Positions 50,533 to 59,154 of a DNA stretch of 64,000 nt are shown piece after piece. The notes beneath the pieces are model-generated. The model was not told the DNA's origin. It searched no databases and saw only the letters and a list, made by a program, of their open reading frames with translations. The position numbers and the translations under genes were made by a program. The first letter of the stretch is position 1. Every line of letters starts with the position of its first letter. Source of the DNA: Phascolarctobacterium sp. ET69 (lineage in GTDB: Bacteria > Bacillota > Negativicutes > Acidaminococcales > Acidaminococcaceae); contig NZ_JAMBLR010000002.1 of NCBI RefSeq assembly GCF_023336935.1, positions 124,001-188,000 of the forward strand, given 5' to 3'.

Positions 50533-50565
50533 AAAGAGCGTGTGCTTGAAGCATACGCTCTTTGT
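50533..50565. terminator. Terminator between the AsmA-like and arsR-like genes
   Basis: AAAGAGCGT-G-TGCTT pairs with AGCATACGCTCTTT around a GA loop (50533-50564). Confidence 0.75.
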
Positions 50566-50575
50566 GTTTATGGCA

Positions 50576-50914
50576 TTATACCCTGTGCTTGATATGGTCC
50601 AGAGCCTGGGCAAACAGGGTTAAAACGTGGTTGTCGTCAAGACTGTAAATAACTTCCTTGCCGGTTTTGGTAAATTTAACCAGCCCTGCGTGGCGCAGAA
50701 GGCGCAGCTGGTGCGAGATTGCTGACTGCGTCATTTCCAGTGTTTCTGCAATATTCGTTACGCAGGATTCGTTTTCGGCAAGCAAAGCCAGAATACGGAT
50801 ACGCGTGGGGTCGCCCAGAACTTTAAAAGTATCGGCCATGGGTTGTACAAATTTTTCTGCAATGGGCACATCCAGTTTTAAATTATGCAGTTTACCTTCA
50901 GTATTTTCGTTCAT
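50576..50914 (-). CDS. ArsR-family transcriptional regulator
   Basis: 112 residues with an ArsR/SmtB winged helix. FKVLGDPTRIRILALLAENE (about 29-48) is the typical opening, and CVTNIAETLEMTQSAISHQL contains the metal-binding-like Cys. Only one cysteine is seen, so metal sensing of the CadC/ArsR Cys-pair type is not assured. ATG 50914 follows AGAGGTG. It ends an operon with the small membrane protein and thiW. Confidence 0.85.
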   Translation of the reverse strand: MNENTEGKLHNLKLDVPIAEKFVQPMADTFKVLGDPTRIRILALLAENESCVTNIAETLEMTQSAISHQLRLLRHAGLVKFTKTGKEVIYSLDDNHVLTLFAQALDHIKHRV

Positions 50915-50918
50915 AATT

Positions 50919-51185
50919 TCACCTCTTGTTGTAACCCTTGCTGAAAAAGAAAAGCAAAACAGCGTAATATACAAAGCTGCCCATTACCGTACGGGTAGAA
51001 AAAAGCAGCGGAAAAGCAATAAATGCGATGAGCAGAATACATACCTGCAAAAGCGACGCAAAAATGCCGCGCGCGCAGATGGTGCGCCAGGACAGCACGC
51101 TGTAGCGCGACGCAAAAATGCCGAATAAAAAGCCGCTTATAACATATAAAATTTGCGAAAGAAAATTATCAAGATTAAAATCCAT
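50919..51185 (-). CDS. Small membrane protein between thiW and arsR
   Basis: 88 residues with two to three hydrophobic segments (about 10-25, 42-60 and 65-82). I do not recognise it. The ATG overlaps the thiW stop (TAATG) and its stop lies four bases before the arsR ATG, so it is a middle gene of one operon. It could be an extra part of the transport system. Confidence 0.65.
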   Translation of the reverse strand: MDFNLDNFLSQILYVISGFLFGIFASRYSVLSWRTICARGIFASLLQVCILLIAFIAFPLLFSTRTVMGSFVYYAVLLFFFSKGYNKR

Positions 51186-51691
51186 TATTTACCTTCCCTG
51201 CCGGAAAATGAAGCCGGCATAAGATGAGTAAGAATGCCGCTTTTTATGAGCAGCCCCGCGATTATGCTGCCGCCCATGGTGCTGATTAAAAACGGCGGCA
51301 CAAAGAACCAGGCTGCCGCCTTGCTGTTTAATATTGCCCAGGCAATAACCCATGCTGCCAGCCCGCCTAAAATGCCGGTGCCGAAAATTTCGCCAAGCAT
51401 GGCTGCGCCGGTATTATGCCAGCGGCGGTAGGCAAGCCCGGCTAAGAAGGCGCCAATCATGCTGCCGGGAAATGCCAAAAGCGAACCTGTGCCTGCCATA
51501 TTGCGTAGGCAGGAAATAACAAACGCAACGGAAACGGCTTCTTTAGGCCCTAAAATAACTGCGCAGAGTACATTTATAGCATGCTGAACCGGAAAGCATT
51601 TGGAAGCGCCTGCCGGTATATAAACCAGATGCGCGCTTAAAGTGCCTATGGCAACAAGCAGTGCCGCCAGCGTTAATTTATGGATATTCAT
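51185..51691 (-). CDS. thiW: ThiW-like transporter S-component (thiazole uptake)
   Basis: 168 residues with five to six hydrophobic helices. The opening (LTLAALLVAIGTLSAH) and the GASKCFPVQHAINVLCAVIL region match ThiW, which is thought to bring the hydroxyethylthiazole moiety of thiamine into the cell with an ECF module. ATG 51691 follows CGGAGTGA. No TPP riboswitch can be seen upstream, which is odd for a thi gene; instead an ArsR-type regulator closes the operon. Confidence 0.8.
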   Translation of the reverse strand: MNIHKLTLAALLVAIGTLSAHLVYIPAGASKCFPVQHAINVLCAVILGPKEAVSVAFVISCLRNMAGTGSLLAFPGSMIGAFLAGLAYRRWHNTGAAMLGEIFGTGILGGLAAWVIAWAILNSKAAAWFFVPPFLISTMGGSIIAGLLIKSGILTHLMPASFSGREGK

Positions 51692-51856
51692 AAAAATCAC
51701 TCCGGAACATGAAAATGACAAAAATATTTTTTATAATAATTCATACAATAATATTATACATGTTTGTAATATCTGCCGCAAGATAAAAAGGAAAACACAG
51801 TATGGCGTAGAAGTATATAGCATATTAATTGTTTGTTGTACAAAGGGGTAGTAATT

Positions 51857-53014
51857 ATGCAGGCTTTGGAAGGAATAAAAATAATTGATTTCAGCAAATG
51901 GCTGCCGGGGCAGTATTGTGGCATGGTTATGGGCGATTTCGGCGCGGACGTAATTAAGGTTGAAGATGTAAAGGGCGACGTTACCCGCGGCTTTACGCCG
52001 GCTAAAGAACCGGGCATGAGCTACTGGCATTTAATGCTGAACCGCAATAAGCGAGGCATTACCGTAAATTTAAAAACGCCTGCCGGGCGTGAAGTTTTGC
52101 TGCGCCTTTTAAAAGAGGCAGATGTATTTCTGGAAGGTTTCCGCCCCGGGTATTTAAAAATGCTGGGGCTTGATTACGAAAGCGTAAGCAAAATTAACCC
52201 GCGGCTTATTTACTGTTCCATTACCGGTTTCGGGCCGGAAGGGAAATATAAACACATGCCTTCGCATGACCTTAATGTTATAGGTCTTGCCGGTGTGGCA
52301 GCTCCGGAAGACGGAACGGATATAAGCGTGCCTTCGGTGCAGGTGGCGGCACTTGGCGGCAGTTTAAACGCCATCAGCGGCATTTTAATGGCACTGTATG
52401 CCCGCGAGCGCACCGGCAAAGGGCAGCTTGTAAACGTTGATTTGTACAGCTCGGCAATCAATGCGGAAATTACGGCCATCAGCAGCGTCATCGGCTGCCG
52501 CGAAACCGGCATGCCTTCTTTCGGGCGTACGGCATCGCATTATTACAGCGTATACAAAACAAAGGACGGCCGTTATTTAAGCATCGGCACTATTGAGCCG
52601 AAGTTCTGGCAGAAAATGTGCAGATTGATTGACCTGCCGGAACTTGAAAGCCGCCAGTTTGATTTTGCCCATTCGGCAGAAATAAAAGAGAAACTGGCAG
52701 ATGCTTTTGCAGGTAAAACTCAGGCCGAGTGGCTGGAACTTATCGGCAAAGACGAGTTTTGCGTAACGCCAATCCGCACCTTGCAGGAGGCTTTGGACAG
52801 CAGTTTGACGACGGAACAGTCGCAAATGCTTGTAACCAAAAAAGAAGATTTCGGAAATTATACTTATGTAAAATCTGCGGCGAAGCTGTCTGACACACCG
52901 GGCACTATCCGCAAACGCGCGCCTTATTTGGGCGAGCATACGCAGGAGGTGCTGGAAAGCGCGGGCTATACCAAAGAAGAAATTGCTGCCATGCACGAAA
53001 AAGGGGAGATATAA
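51857..53014 (+). CDS. CaiB/BaiF-family CoA transferase (class III)
   Basis: 385 residues. The family opening LEGIKIIDFSKWLPGQYCGM and FGADVIKVE, plus LNLKTPAGRE-like NLKTPAGREVL, are clear. The catalytic Asp should be the one in PSHDLNVIGLAG. Class III enzymes move CoA between carboxylic acids (for example formyl, carnitine or bile-acid CoA). ATG 51857 follows AAAGGGG. The M48 peptidase begins directly after its stop; substrate unknown. Confidence 0.88.
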   Translation: MQALEGIKIIDFSKWLPGQYCGMVMGDFGADVIKVEDVKGDVTRGFTPAKEPGMSYWHLMLNRNKRGITVNLKTPAGREVLLRLLKEADVFLEGFRPGYLKMLGLDYESVSKINPRLIYCSITGFGPEGKYKHMPSHDLNVIGLAGVAAPEDGTDISVPSVQVAALGGSLNAISGILMALYARERTGKGQLVNVDLYSSAINAEITAISSVIGCRETGMPSFGRTASHYYSVYKTKDGRYLSIGTIEPKFWQKMCRLIDLPELESRQFDFAHSAEIKEKLADAFAGKTQAEWLELIGKDEFCVTPIRTLQEALDSSLTTEQSQMLVTKKEDFGNYTYVKSAAKLSDTPGTIRKRAPYLGEHTQEVLESAGYTKEEIAAMHEKGEI

Positions 53015-54103
53015 ATGGCATTAAAAAATTTTTTTAAGTTATTTGCCGGTTTGCTGTTTGCCTTTTATTTACTGCTTGGCACTGCTTTTCCGGCAGAAGC
53101 CGGCATTATAAGCAAGCAGCAGGAAATTGAGATGGGGCGCGAAACCGCCATGGCGCTGGAAGCGCAGTACGGAGTTGTGCAGGATTACGAACTGCAGGAA
53201 CGTGTGAACCGCATTGGGCAAAGCCTTGTGGCTGTAAGCGACCGTCAGGATTTGGAATATACCTTTAAGGTGCTTAACTGCGACGAAGTTAACGCACTGG
53301 CCTGCCCCGGCGGGTTTGTATATGTGTTTAAAGGGCTTATTGATTACATGCCGAGTGATTCTGAACTGGCAGGCGTTTTAGGGCACGAAGTAAGCCATAT
53401 TGTTGAAAAACATACCGTACACCAGATTGAAAAACAGCTTTTAACAACCCTTTTGCTGGCTGTTGCCACCAAGGGCGATATGGGGCTTACCGGGCTCGCC
53501 TCGCAGGCACTGGCAGCAGGTTACAGCCGCACTGATGAACGCGGTGCCGATAAGGAAGGGTTTAACCTGTGCGTTAAGGCAGGCTACAATCCGTACAGCA
53601 TGGTGCTTACCATTAATAAACTGGAAGATTTGGCAAAGGAAAAAGGCAATCCGGGCTATGGCCTGTTCAGCAGCCATCCGGAGCCGGAAGAACGCCTGAA
53701 ACGCGTAATGAAGCAGATTAAAAAGTTAGACCCTCATCCCGATATTACGGTGCATGAAGACGGCACGGCAACCGTACACGAAGGCGACTGGACTTTTAAC
53801 ATTACCCAGACCGTGGGCAACGATAAGCCTGAATACCGCGCCTATATGCTGGCAGGTTCGCTGTATGTAGCGCGTCAGCGCGGCCCTGTTGACCCGTACC
53901 GTTTTATTGTGTACGACAACGGCAGCAGCGCAACGCTGTACTATGAAGACGTTCAGCTTTTAACAGTATATAACCAGGATGCCTATGCCGCAGGCTTTGG
54001 CGATGCAGGCAGCTACGCCAACGGCTGTGCCCAGCTTTTGCGCGAATGGGCACCGGTAGCCAATGCCAACGACGCTGCTAAAGCCGATAAGGATAAAGAT
54101 TAA
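53015..54103 (+). CDS. Secreted M48-family metalloprotease (LoiP/BepA-like)
   Basis: 362 residues. A signal peptide ends near AEA (about 28). The M48 domain starts EIEMGRETAMALEAQYG and has HEVSH (zinc HExxH form GHEVSHIVEKH) with a downstream Glu in YSRTDERGADKEG. The C-terminal 120 residues (from about 245) form an extra domain rich in aromatics, without a known function. In Gram-negatives such periplasmic proteases control outer-membrane protein quality. The ATG follows the CoA transferase stop with no gap. Confidence 0.85.
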   Translation: MALKNFFKLFAGLLFAFYLLLGTAFPAEAGIISKQQEIEMGRETAMALEAQYGVVQDYELQERVNRIGQSLVAVSDRQDLEYTFKVLNCDEVNALACPGGFVYVFKGLIDYMPSDSELAGVLGHEVSHIVEKHTVHQIEKQLLTTLLLAVATKGDMGLTGLASQALAAGYSRTDERGADKEGFNLCVKAGYNPYSMVLTINKLEDLAKEKGNPGYGLFSSHPEPEERLKRVMKQIKKLDPHPDITVHEDGTATVHEGDWTFNITQTVGNDKPEYRAYMLAGSLYVARQRGPVDPYRFIVYDNGSSATLYYEDVQLLTVYNQDAYAAGFGDAGSYANGCAQLLREWAPVANANDAAKADKDKD

Positions 54104-54120
54104 ACGTTAAAGGTGAATTT

Positions 54121-54672
54121 ATGGACTTAGGGAAAATTATCGCGTTTAACTTAAATAAACTGCGTACGGAGCGCAGCCTGACGCTGGGGCAGCTGGCAAA
54201 ACTTTCCGGCATCAGCAAAGCGATTTTATCGGATATTGAAAAAGGGGGCAGCAACCCTACCATTAACACTATCTGGAAAATTGCCAACGGGCTGAATGTG
54301 CCGTACACACGCCTGATGGAAGTTAAAGAGCCGGACGGCACCGTAGTGCGCAGAAGCGACACGGCGGAGCAAAGTGACGAAACGGGCGTATACCGTGTTC
54401 ACTGCTATTTTTCCACTGTGCCGGACCGCAATTTCGAACTGTTTTACTGCGAACTTGACGCGGAAAGCGCCAATGCTTCAATCGCTCATTCGCCAAGGGC
54501 GCAGGAATATATTTATGTTATCGAAGGCTCACTCACTCTTAAAACGGATACTGCCGTTTATGAGCTCCATGCCGGTGATTCGCTTGTGTTCAGTTCTTCC
54601 GTTAACCATACGTATATTAACGATGGCAAGATTAAAGTAAAATTTATGGTCATCAACTATTATCCGTATTAA
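54121..54672 (+). CDS. XRE-family regulator with cupin domain
   Basis: 183 residues. N-terminal Cro/C1 HTH (RSLTLGQLAKLSGISKAILS near 18-37) and a C-terminal cupin (EYIYVIEGSLTLKTDTAVYE, then LHAGDSLVFSSSVNHTY). Such regulators sense small molecules and often control amino-acid or polyamine uptake (PuuR-like). AAAGGTGAA precedes the ATG. It may be the third gene of the CoA transferase operon. Confidence 0.85.
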   Translation: MDLGKIIAFNLNKLRTERSLTLGQLAKLSGISKAILSDIEKGGSNPTINTIWKIANGLNVPYTRLMEVKEPDGTVVRRSDTAEQSDETGVYRVHCYFSTVPDRNFELFYCELDAESANASIAHSPRAQEYIYVIEGSLTLKTDTAVYELHAGDSLVFSSSVNHTYINDGKIKVKFMVINYYPY

Positions 54673-54685
54673 AACGGCAAAATAA

Positions 54686-54722
54686 AAACTCCTGCTATCC
54701 GTGGATAACAGGAGTTTCTTTT
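54686..54722. terminator. Terminator between the XRE-cupin and rubrerythrin genes
   Basis: AACTCCTG-C-TATCC pairs with GGATA-A-CAGGAGTT (54687-54716), followed by TCTTTT; convergent genes meet here. Confidence 0.75.
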
Positions 54723-54747
54723 GCTTATTGCTTAAACAACTCTTTAA

Positions 54748-55293
54748 TTATTTGTTGAAGTAACGAGCGAGCAGGCCTGCAAATGCTCTGCCATGGCGGG
54801 CTTCGTCACGAGCCATTTCATGAACGGTGTCATGGATAGCGTCAAGACCGAGTTCTTTAGCACGTTTTGCAAGGTCGGTTTTGCCTGCGGTTGCGCCGTT
54901 TTCAGCTTCTACGCGCATTTCAAGGTTCTTTTTGGTGCTGTCGGTAACAACTTCGCCGAGCAGTTCAGCAAATTTAGCAGCATGTTCTGCTTCTTCGAAA
55001 GCAGCTTTTTCCCAGTACAGGCCGATTTCCGGATAGCCTTCACGGAAAGCAACGCGGCTCATAGCAAGGTACATGCCTACTTCGCTGCATTCGCCGTTGA
55101 AGTTAGCGCGCAGGTCTTCTTTAATATCTTCGGGAACGTCTTTAGCTACGCCAACAAAATGTTCAGCAGCCCAGGTCATTTCGCCTTTCATTTCTACAAA
55201 TTTGGAAGCCGGAGCTTTGCACTGCGGGCAGTATTCCGGAGCAGCTTCACCTTCATAAACATAGCCACAAACTTGGCAAACCCATTTTTTCAT
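54748..55293 (-). CDS. Reverse rubrerythrin (N-terminal rubredoxin, NADH peroxidase system)
   Basis: 181 residues. The rubredoxin-like domain comes first ([12 protein letters not shown] and EYCPQCKAP), then a ferritin-like di-iron domain with Glu/His motifs ([35 protein letters not shown]). This reverse order is known from clostridial revRbr, which reduces hydrogen peroxide and oxygen in anaerobes. A strong promoter and a PerR-like box lie upstream. Electron donors are not adjacent. Confidence 0.92.
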   Translation of the reverse strand: MKKWVCQVCGYVYEGEAAPEYCPQCKAPASKFVEMKGEMTWAAEHFVGVAKDVPEDIKEDLRANFNGECSEVGMYLAMSRVAFREGYPEIGLYWEKAAFEEAEHAAKFAELLGEVVTDSTKKNLEMRVEAENGATAGKTDLAKRAKELGLDAIHDTVHEMARDEARHGRAFAGLLARYFNK

Positions 55294-55363
55294 TATTCAT
55301 TCCTCCATAAAGTACAAATTTTAAAATTATCATGGCGGTTCGTTCTAACCGCTTACTGTAATG

Positions 55364-55404
55364 ATTTTAACACAGCACCGGCAAGTTGTCAATAATTATT
55401 ATTA
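55364..55404 (-). promoter_or_regulatory. Rubrerythrin promoter with PerR-like box
   Basis: On the minus strand TTGACA (55392-55387) and TAAAAT (55369-55364) are 17 bp apart. The sequence at 55390-55404, CAATAATTATTATTA, matches 9 of the 12 fixed positions of the PerR consensus TTAnAATnATTnTAA and overlaps the -35 element. PerR control of rubrerythrin is known in clostridia. Confidence 0.5.
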
Positions 55405-55564
55405 ATTGTTAGAGATTGCTAACATTAAAATTTTTGTGAAATGCCGTAAAAATATCTGTTAAAGGCAGCATACTGCAAAATTCGGCTGTAAACAGCCTTT
55501 AATTGAAGTGCCCTATTGTAGAATAAGCGATAAATTGCTATAATATACAGAACGGAGGTATATT

Positions 55565-55870
55565 ATGGAAAAATTTACTGTTACGTTAAACCACCATGCT
55601 CATTATGGTTATGTAGAATATGACCCGGAAACCAAAACCGCCAATGTCGTGCTGGATGTTCCGGAAGCCAAAGCAAGGGTAGAAGAATTTTTAAGCAAAC
55701 CCTTAACGCTTGATTTGCCTGAAGGCGAAACTATCCGTCAGTTTGTTACCAAAACTTTAATGCCGCTTGACAGTTTGGAAAACTTTAAAAACTGCCTTGG
55801 CAGATTATGGTTCAATACCGATGTAAGGGTAGAGTGGAGCATGCCTCCCGGAGCAATGGATAATTTATAA
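55565..55870 (+). CDS. Small conserved-looking cytoplasmic protein, unknown
   Basis: 101 residues, no membrane segment or signal. It begins MEKFTVTLNHHAHYGYVEYD and has an acidic, beta-rich first half followed by a helical second half. I do not recognise it. A TATAAT promoter and GGAGG ribosome site precede it, and codon use is like the neighbours, so it is probably a real gene. It ends 45 bp before tRNA-Arg. Confidence 0.65.
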   Translation: MEKFTVTLNHHAHYGYVEYDPETKTANVVLDVPEAKARVEEFLSKPLTLDLPEGETIRQFVTKTLMPLDSLENFKNCLGRLWFNTDVRVEWSMPPGAMDNL

Positions 55871-55915
55871 TTGCCCGCTGTTTAAAACTGTGATACACTT
55901 AATAAGTTAATATTC

Positions 55916-55992
55916 GGTTCCGTAGCTCAGTTGGATAGAGCATTCGCCTCCTAAGCGAAGGGTCGGCAGTTCGAATCTGCCCGGGATCACCA
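55916..55992 (+). tRNA. tRNA-Arg (anticodon CCT)
   Basis: 77 nt with a cloverleaf: acceptor GGTTCCG/CGGGATC with two wobble pairs, anticodon stem TTCGC/GCGAA and loop CTCCTAA giving CCT, T-loop TTCGAAT, discriminator A and encoded CCA. Confidence 0.93.
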
Positions 55993-56001
55993 GTAAATAT
56001 G

Positions 56002-56033
56002 CGCACTTGCAAGTAATTGTAAGTGCGTTTTTT
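56002..56033 (+). terminator. Terminator of tRNA-Arg
   Basis: CGCACTTGCAA (56002-56012) pairs with TTGTAAGTGCG (56017-56027), followed by six T. Confidence 0.85.
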
Positions 56034-56050
56034 AATGTTTTTAAAGCAAT

Positions 56051-56074
56051 GCGACAAAATTTGCGACAAAATTT
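56051..56074. repeat. Tandem 12-bp repeat beside tRNA-Arg
   Basis: GCGACAAAATTT occurs twice head to tail at 56051-56062 and 56063-56074, 58 bp from the tRNA 3' end. Such pairs are seen as arm sites or C-terminal coding repeats of phage-type integrases next to tRNA attachment sites. Confidence 0.6.
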
Positions 56075-56087
56075 CAAAATAAATAAA

Positions 56088-56127
56088 AAATCCGTCAGAG
56101 AGTTTTTCGGACTCTGACGGATTTTTT
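56088..56127. terminator. Strong hairpin terminator
   Basis: AAATCCGTCAGAG (56088-56100) pairs with CTCTGACGGATTT (56112-56124), flanked by A and T tracts. No gene reads into it except from tRNA-Arg, so it may belong to a lost gene. Confidence 0.75.
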
Positions 56128-56334
56128 ATTAGTAAAATAACCGATATTATGAATATGAGGAAATGTTGAATTTCAGAATTTTTCTATTGGAAAATTCATA
56201 GCATAAATTCATAAAAAAACAAAGTTTGTGCTATCGAAAGCATAAATTTTTAAAATGCAAAATAAACATTGCTGTCTGATTTACAAACCTTTTTCCTCCT
56301 TAACCATAAACATCGCTAAGTCAGCCGCTGCAAT

Positions 56335-56378
56335 AACAAACCCCAGCCGGAAGTTTATGCTTCAAGCGGGGGTTTGTT
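56335..56378 (-). terminator. Terminator of the pot operon
   Basis: CAAACCCC pairs with GGGGTTTG across a loop with inner GC pairing (56336-56377), just downstream of potD. Confidence 0.65.
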
Positions 56379-56400
56379 TAATGCAAAGTATCAGTAAATT

Positions 56401-57471
56401 TTATTTAGCTGTTTTCAGTTCGGTCCAGTAACGGTCGTACATAGGCAGTGCATCGCCGATATCAATCAGCCATTCGCCTTTGTCGATGTTATCCATACCG
56501 ATTTTCAGCATCGGGTCATTTTTAAATTCTTCGCTGTGGAATTCCTGAGCTTTTTCGTTCGGGTCATTGTAGCCGATGTATTCATAGTTTTTAGCGCTGA
56601 TTTTCGGGTCATAGATAAAGTTGATGAATTTTTCGGCCAGTTCTTTATGTTTTGCGCCTTTGGGGATAGCAAAGGTATCAGCCCAGATGGTAGCGCCTTC
56701 TTTAGGTACTACAAAGCCGATATTGGGGTTGTCTTTCAGGGTGTAGCTTGCGTCACCGGTCCACATAGTGCCAATCCATGCTTCTTCGGCAATGAATTTT
56801 TGTTTAATGGTATCGGTATCGAAGGCAAGTACGTTAGGTGCAAGCGCTTTCAAATCCTGGAAGGCTTTTTCAACCTGTGCAGGGTCGGTGCTGTTGTTGG
56901 AGAAGCCGTTTTTCTTTAATGCCATGCCGATGGTTTCGCGGCTGTCGTTTAAAAGAATCAGGCGGCCTGCATATTCAGGGTTCCACAAATCTTCCCAGCT
57001 GTCGGGAATGTCTTTAACATAGTTTTTGTTGTAGGCAATGCCGGTAATGCCCCAGGTGTAAACGAGGGAATGGTCGCCGGTGGGGTCATAAACCGGTGCT
57101 TTTAAAGTGCTTACAATGTTTTTGGCGTTGGGGATGTTGTCCATGTTCATTTTTTCCAGCAAATCAAGTTTGAGCATGGTTGCAACCATATAGTCAGAAG
57201 GCTGGATTACATCGTACTGTGCTCCGCCGGCCTGAATTTTAGCCAGAAGTTCTTCATTGTTGGCAAATACGTCGTAATTAACCTTACAATTGTATTGCTT
57301 TTCAAATTCGGCAATTACCTCCGGGTCAAAATTGTCGGCCCAGCTAAAGAGGTTGAGAACCTGCTGTTCTCCTCCTGCCGCTGCATCTTTCTTTTCTGTG
57401 TCACCTCCGCAGCCTGTCAGGAGAAGGGCCATGGTCAGTACGGAAACGAGAAAGACCAAAAGTTTTTTCAT
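56401..57471 (-). CDS. potD: Spermidine/putrescine-binding lipoprotein
   Basis: 356 residues. A lipoprotein signal peptide ends with LLLTGC, the cysteine near residue 20. The mature part follows PotD/PotF: LFSWADNFDPEVIAEFEKQY, YDVIQPSDYMVATML and a C-terminal YWTELKTAK. Substrate polyamine binds in the cleft. Length fits the family. ATG 57471 has AAAGGA upstream; the ATG at 57483 is too close. It is the last gene of potABCD. Confidence 0.92.
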   Translation of the reverse strand: MKKLLVFLVSVLTMALLLTGCGGDTEKKDAAAGGEQQVLNLFSWADNFDPEVIAEFEKQYNCKVNYDVFANNEELLAKIQAGGAQYDVIQPSDYMVATMLKLDLLEKMNMDNIPNAKNIVSTLKAPVYDPTGDHSLVYTWGITGIAYNKNYVKDIPDSWEDLWNPEYAGRLILLNDSRETIGMALKKNGFSNNSTDPAQVEKAFQDLKALAPNVLAFDTDTIKQKFIAEEAWIGTMWTGDASYTLKDNPNIGFVVPKEGATIWADTFAIPKGAKHKELAEKFINFIYDPKISAKNYEYIGYNDPNEKAQEFHSEEFKNDPMLKIGMDNIDKGEWLIDIGDALPMYDRYWTELKTAK

Positions 57472-57521
57472 TTTGCAAATCATCCTTTCTTTATTTGGTT
57501 TTATTGAACCGTTTTACGGAA

Positions 57522-58316
57522 TCAATCTTTGTTTTTGCTGCTGTGCTGCGGCTGTAAAATCTGCGCAATTACAATCAGCGAAATGGTTGCGAACATTAAG
57601 AGTGTGGAAAGGGCGTTAATTTCCGGGGAAATGCCGCGTTTTACCATTGCGTAAATATATAGCGGCAGCGTGGTGGAGTTAGGCCCGGCCACAAAGAAGC
57701 TGATGATAAAATCATCAATGGAAAGGGTAAAGGCAATCAGCGCGCCGGCGATAATACCGGGCATGGCAAGCGGCAGGGTAACGTAACGGAAGGTTTGAAA
57801 CGGCGTTGCGTACAAATCCATGGCTGCCTGCTCAAGTTCATGGCGCATGCCTTCAAGCCTTGCGTTAACGGTAATTACCACAAAGGAAAGGCAGAAGGTG
57901 ATGTGCGCTAAAATAAGCGTAACTTTACCGAGCGGAACCTGCGTCTGTGCAAACAGCACCAGAAGGCTCAGGCCCATAACGATTTCCGGAATCAGTATTG
58001 GCAGATACAAAAGTCCGTTAATAACAGGTTTGCATTTATACTGATAGCGGTTGAGGGCAATGGCGGCAATTGTGCCGAGCACGGTGGAAACAACGGTGCT
58101 GATAACTGCGATAAACAGGCTGTTCATAAGGGCTTCCAGCACGCGTCGGTTTTGGAAAAGGGAAGCGTACCAGTCAAGCGTAAAACCTGTCCATACAGCG
58201 TTAATACGCGATTCGTTAAAGGAATACAGCGCAAGAATTAAAAGAGGAAGGTATAAAAAGGCCAGTATTACAAGCGAATAGGCCAGAAGAAGATGGCTAC
58301 GCCACGTCTTTTGCAT
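57522..58316 (-). CDS. potC: Polyamine ABC transporter permease PotC
   Basis: 264 residues, six membrane helices, with the EAA loop AAMDLYATPFQTFRYVTLPL. GGAGGGG inside the end of potB is 7 bp before the ATG, and the two genes overlap by 20 nt. It pairs with PotB to make the channel. Confidence 0.92.
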   Translation of the reverse strand: MQKTWRSHLLLAYSLVILAFLYLPLLILALYSFNESRINAVWTGFTLDWYASLFQNRRVLEALMNSLFIAVISTVVSTVLGTIAAIALNRYQYKCKPVINGLLYLPILIPEIVMGLSLLVLFAQTQVPLGKVTLILAHITFCLSFVVITVNARLEGMRHELEQAAMDLYATPFQTFRYVTLPLAMPGIIAGALIAFTLSIDDFIISFFVAGPNSTTLPLYIYAMVKRGISPEINALSTLLMFATISLIVIAQILQPQHSSKNKD

Positions 58317-59154
58317 CTTTAGCCCCTCCTTCCTGCGACTGCAAAGCCTTGTAGTAAAGGATAATCAGCACAAGGCTCATTACTGCCAGCACAATGGAGA
58401 GCGCGGAGCCAAAAGGCCAGTCGCGCGCTGCCAGAAACTGGTTCTGGATGAGGTTGCCGATAAGGGCGGATTTGGCACCGCCCATAACATCCGGCACAAC
58501 GAACATGCCGAGCGAGGAAATAAACACTAAAATTGTGCCTGCGGCAATGCCGGGCATTGTCAGCGGCAGAGTAACCTTGCGGAAAGCCGTCATCGGCGAT
58601 GCGCCAAGGTCGGAGGCCGCTTCAAGCAGGCGCATGTCAAGCTGTTCTATGGAAACGTAAATCGGCAGCACCATAAAAGGCAGCAGGGCGTAAATCATTC
58701 CCAGCATTACGGCCGCGTCGTTGTACAGCATCTGAAGTGGCTGCTCCATAAGCCCCAGTTTCATTAAAAAGGTGTTTACCACACCCTGCGTGCGCAGAAT
58801 GATAACCCACGCATAAGAGCGGATTAAAAAGTTAATCCAGAAAGGTATCATCACGAGAATCAGCCCCGGCTGCTGCCATTTTTTAGGCAGGCGTGCAATG
58901 AAATATGCCAGCGGGTAGCCCATGATTATGGTAGCAACGGTAGTAATAACCGCTACTATCAGAGTGTCGGCAAAAATCTGCAAATATAAAGGTTCTAAAA
59001 AGCGCAGATAATTTTTTAGGGTGAATTCAAAAATTATTTGTCCGTAAGGCGTGCGCCCGGCAAAGGAAACGGCAACTACGATGAGAAGCGGGATAACGAA
59101 AAAGATGCTTAACCAGAGCATTGCCGGGGCAACCATCAGTTTTCCGTTTTTCAT
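58297..59154 (-). CDS. potB: Polyamine ABC transporter permease PotB
   Basis: 285 residues, six membrane helices. The EAA loop is EAASDLGASPMTAFRKVTLP. The start overlaps the potA stop by four bases. The C-terminal segment (QEGGAKDAKDVA) is charged. Confidence 0.92.
   Translation of the reverse strand: MKNGKLMVAPAMLWLSIFFVIPLLIVVAVSFAGRTPYGQIIFEFTLKNYLRFLEPLYLQIFADTLIVAVITTVATIIMGYPLAYFIARLPKKWQQPGLILVMIPFWINFLIRSYAWVIILRTQGVVNTFLMKLGLMEQPLQMLYNDAAVMLGMIYALLPFMVLPIYVSIEQLDMRLLEAASDLGASPMTAFRKVTLPLTMPGIAAGTILVFISSLGMFVVPDVMGGAKSALIGNLIQNQFLAARDWPFGSALSIVLAVMSLVLIILYYKALQSQEGGAKDAKDVA

Larger units (their letters stand above)
56034..56400. other. Gene-free stretch after tRNA-Arg, possible integration scar
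   Basis: 367 bp without a credible gene. It contains the tandem repeat at 56051-56074, a strong hairpin at 56088-56127, an AT-rich middle, and the terminator of the pot operon at 56335-56378. On the minus strand bases 56041-56079 could read as the end of a tyrosine recombinase (NFVANFVALL then stop), but no further recombinase motif is seen. Confidence 0.4.

Noticed and set aside
51692-51856. TPP riboswitch before thiW
   Set aside because: No CTGAGA / ACCTGA-type core or hairpins could be found on the minus strand in this short AT-rich spacer.
56280-56370. Minus-strand peptide frame ending MVKEEKGL
   Set aside because: It has a sensible end but no start codon with a ribosome site, and it overlaps the pot operon terminator. 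It may be a relic but cannot be supported.
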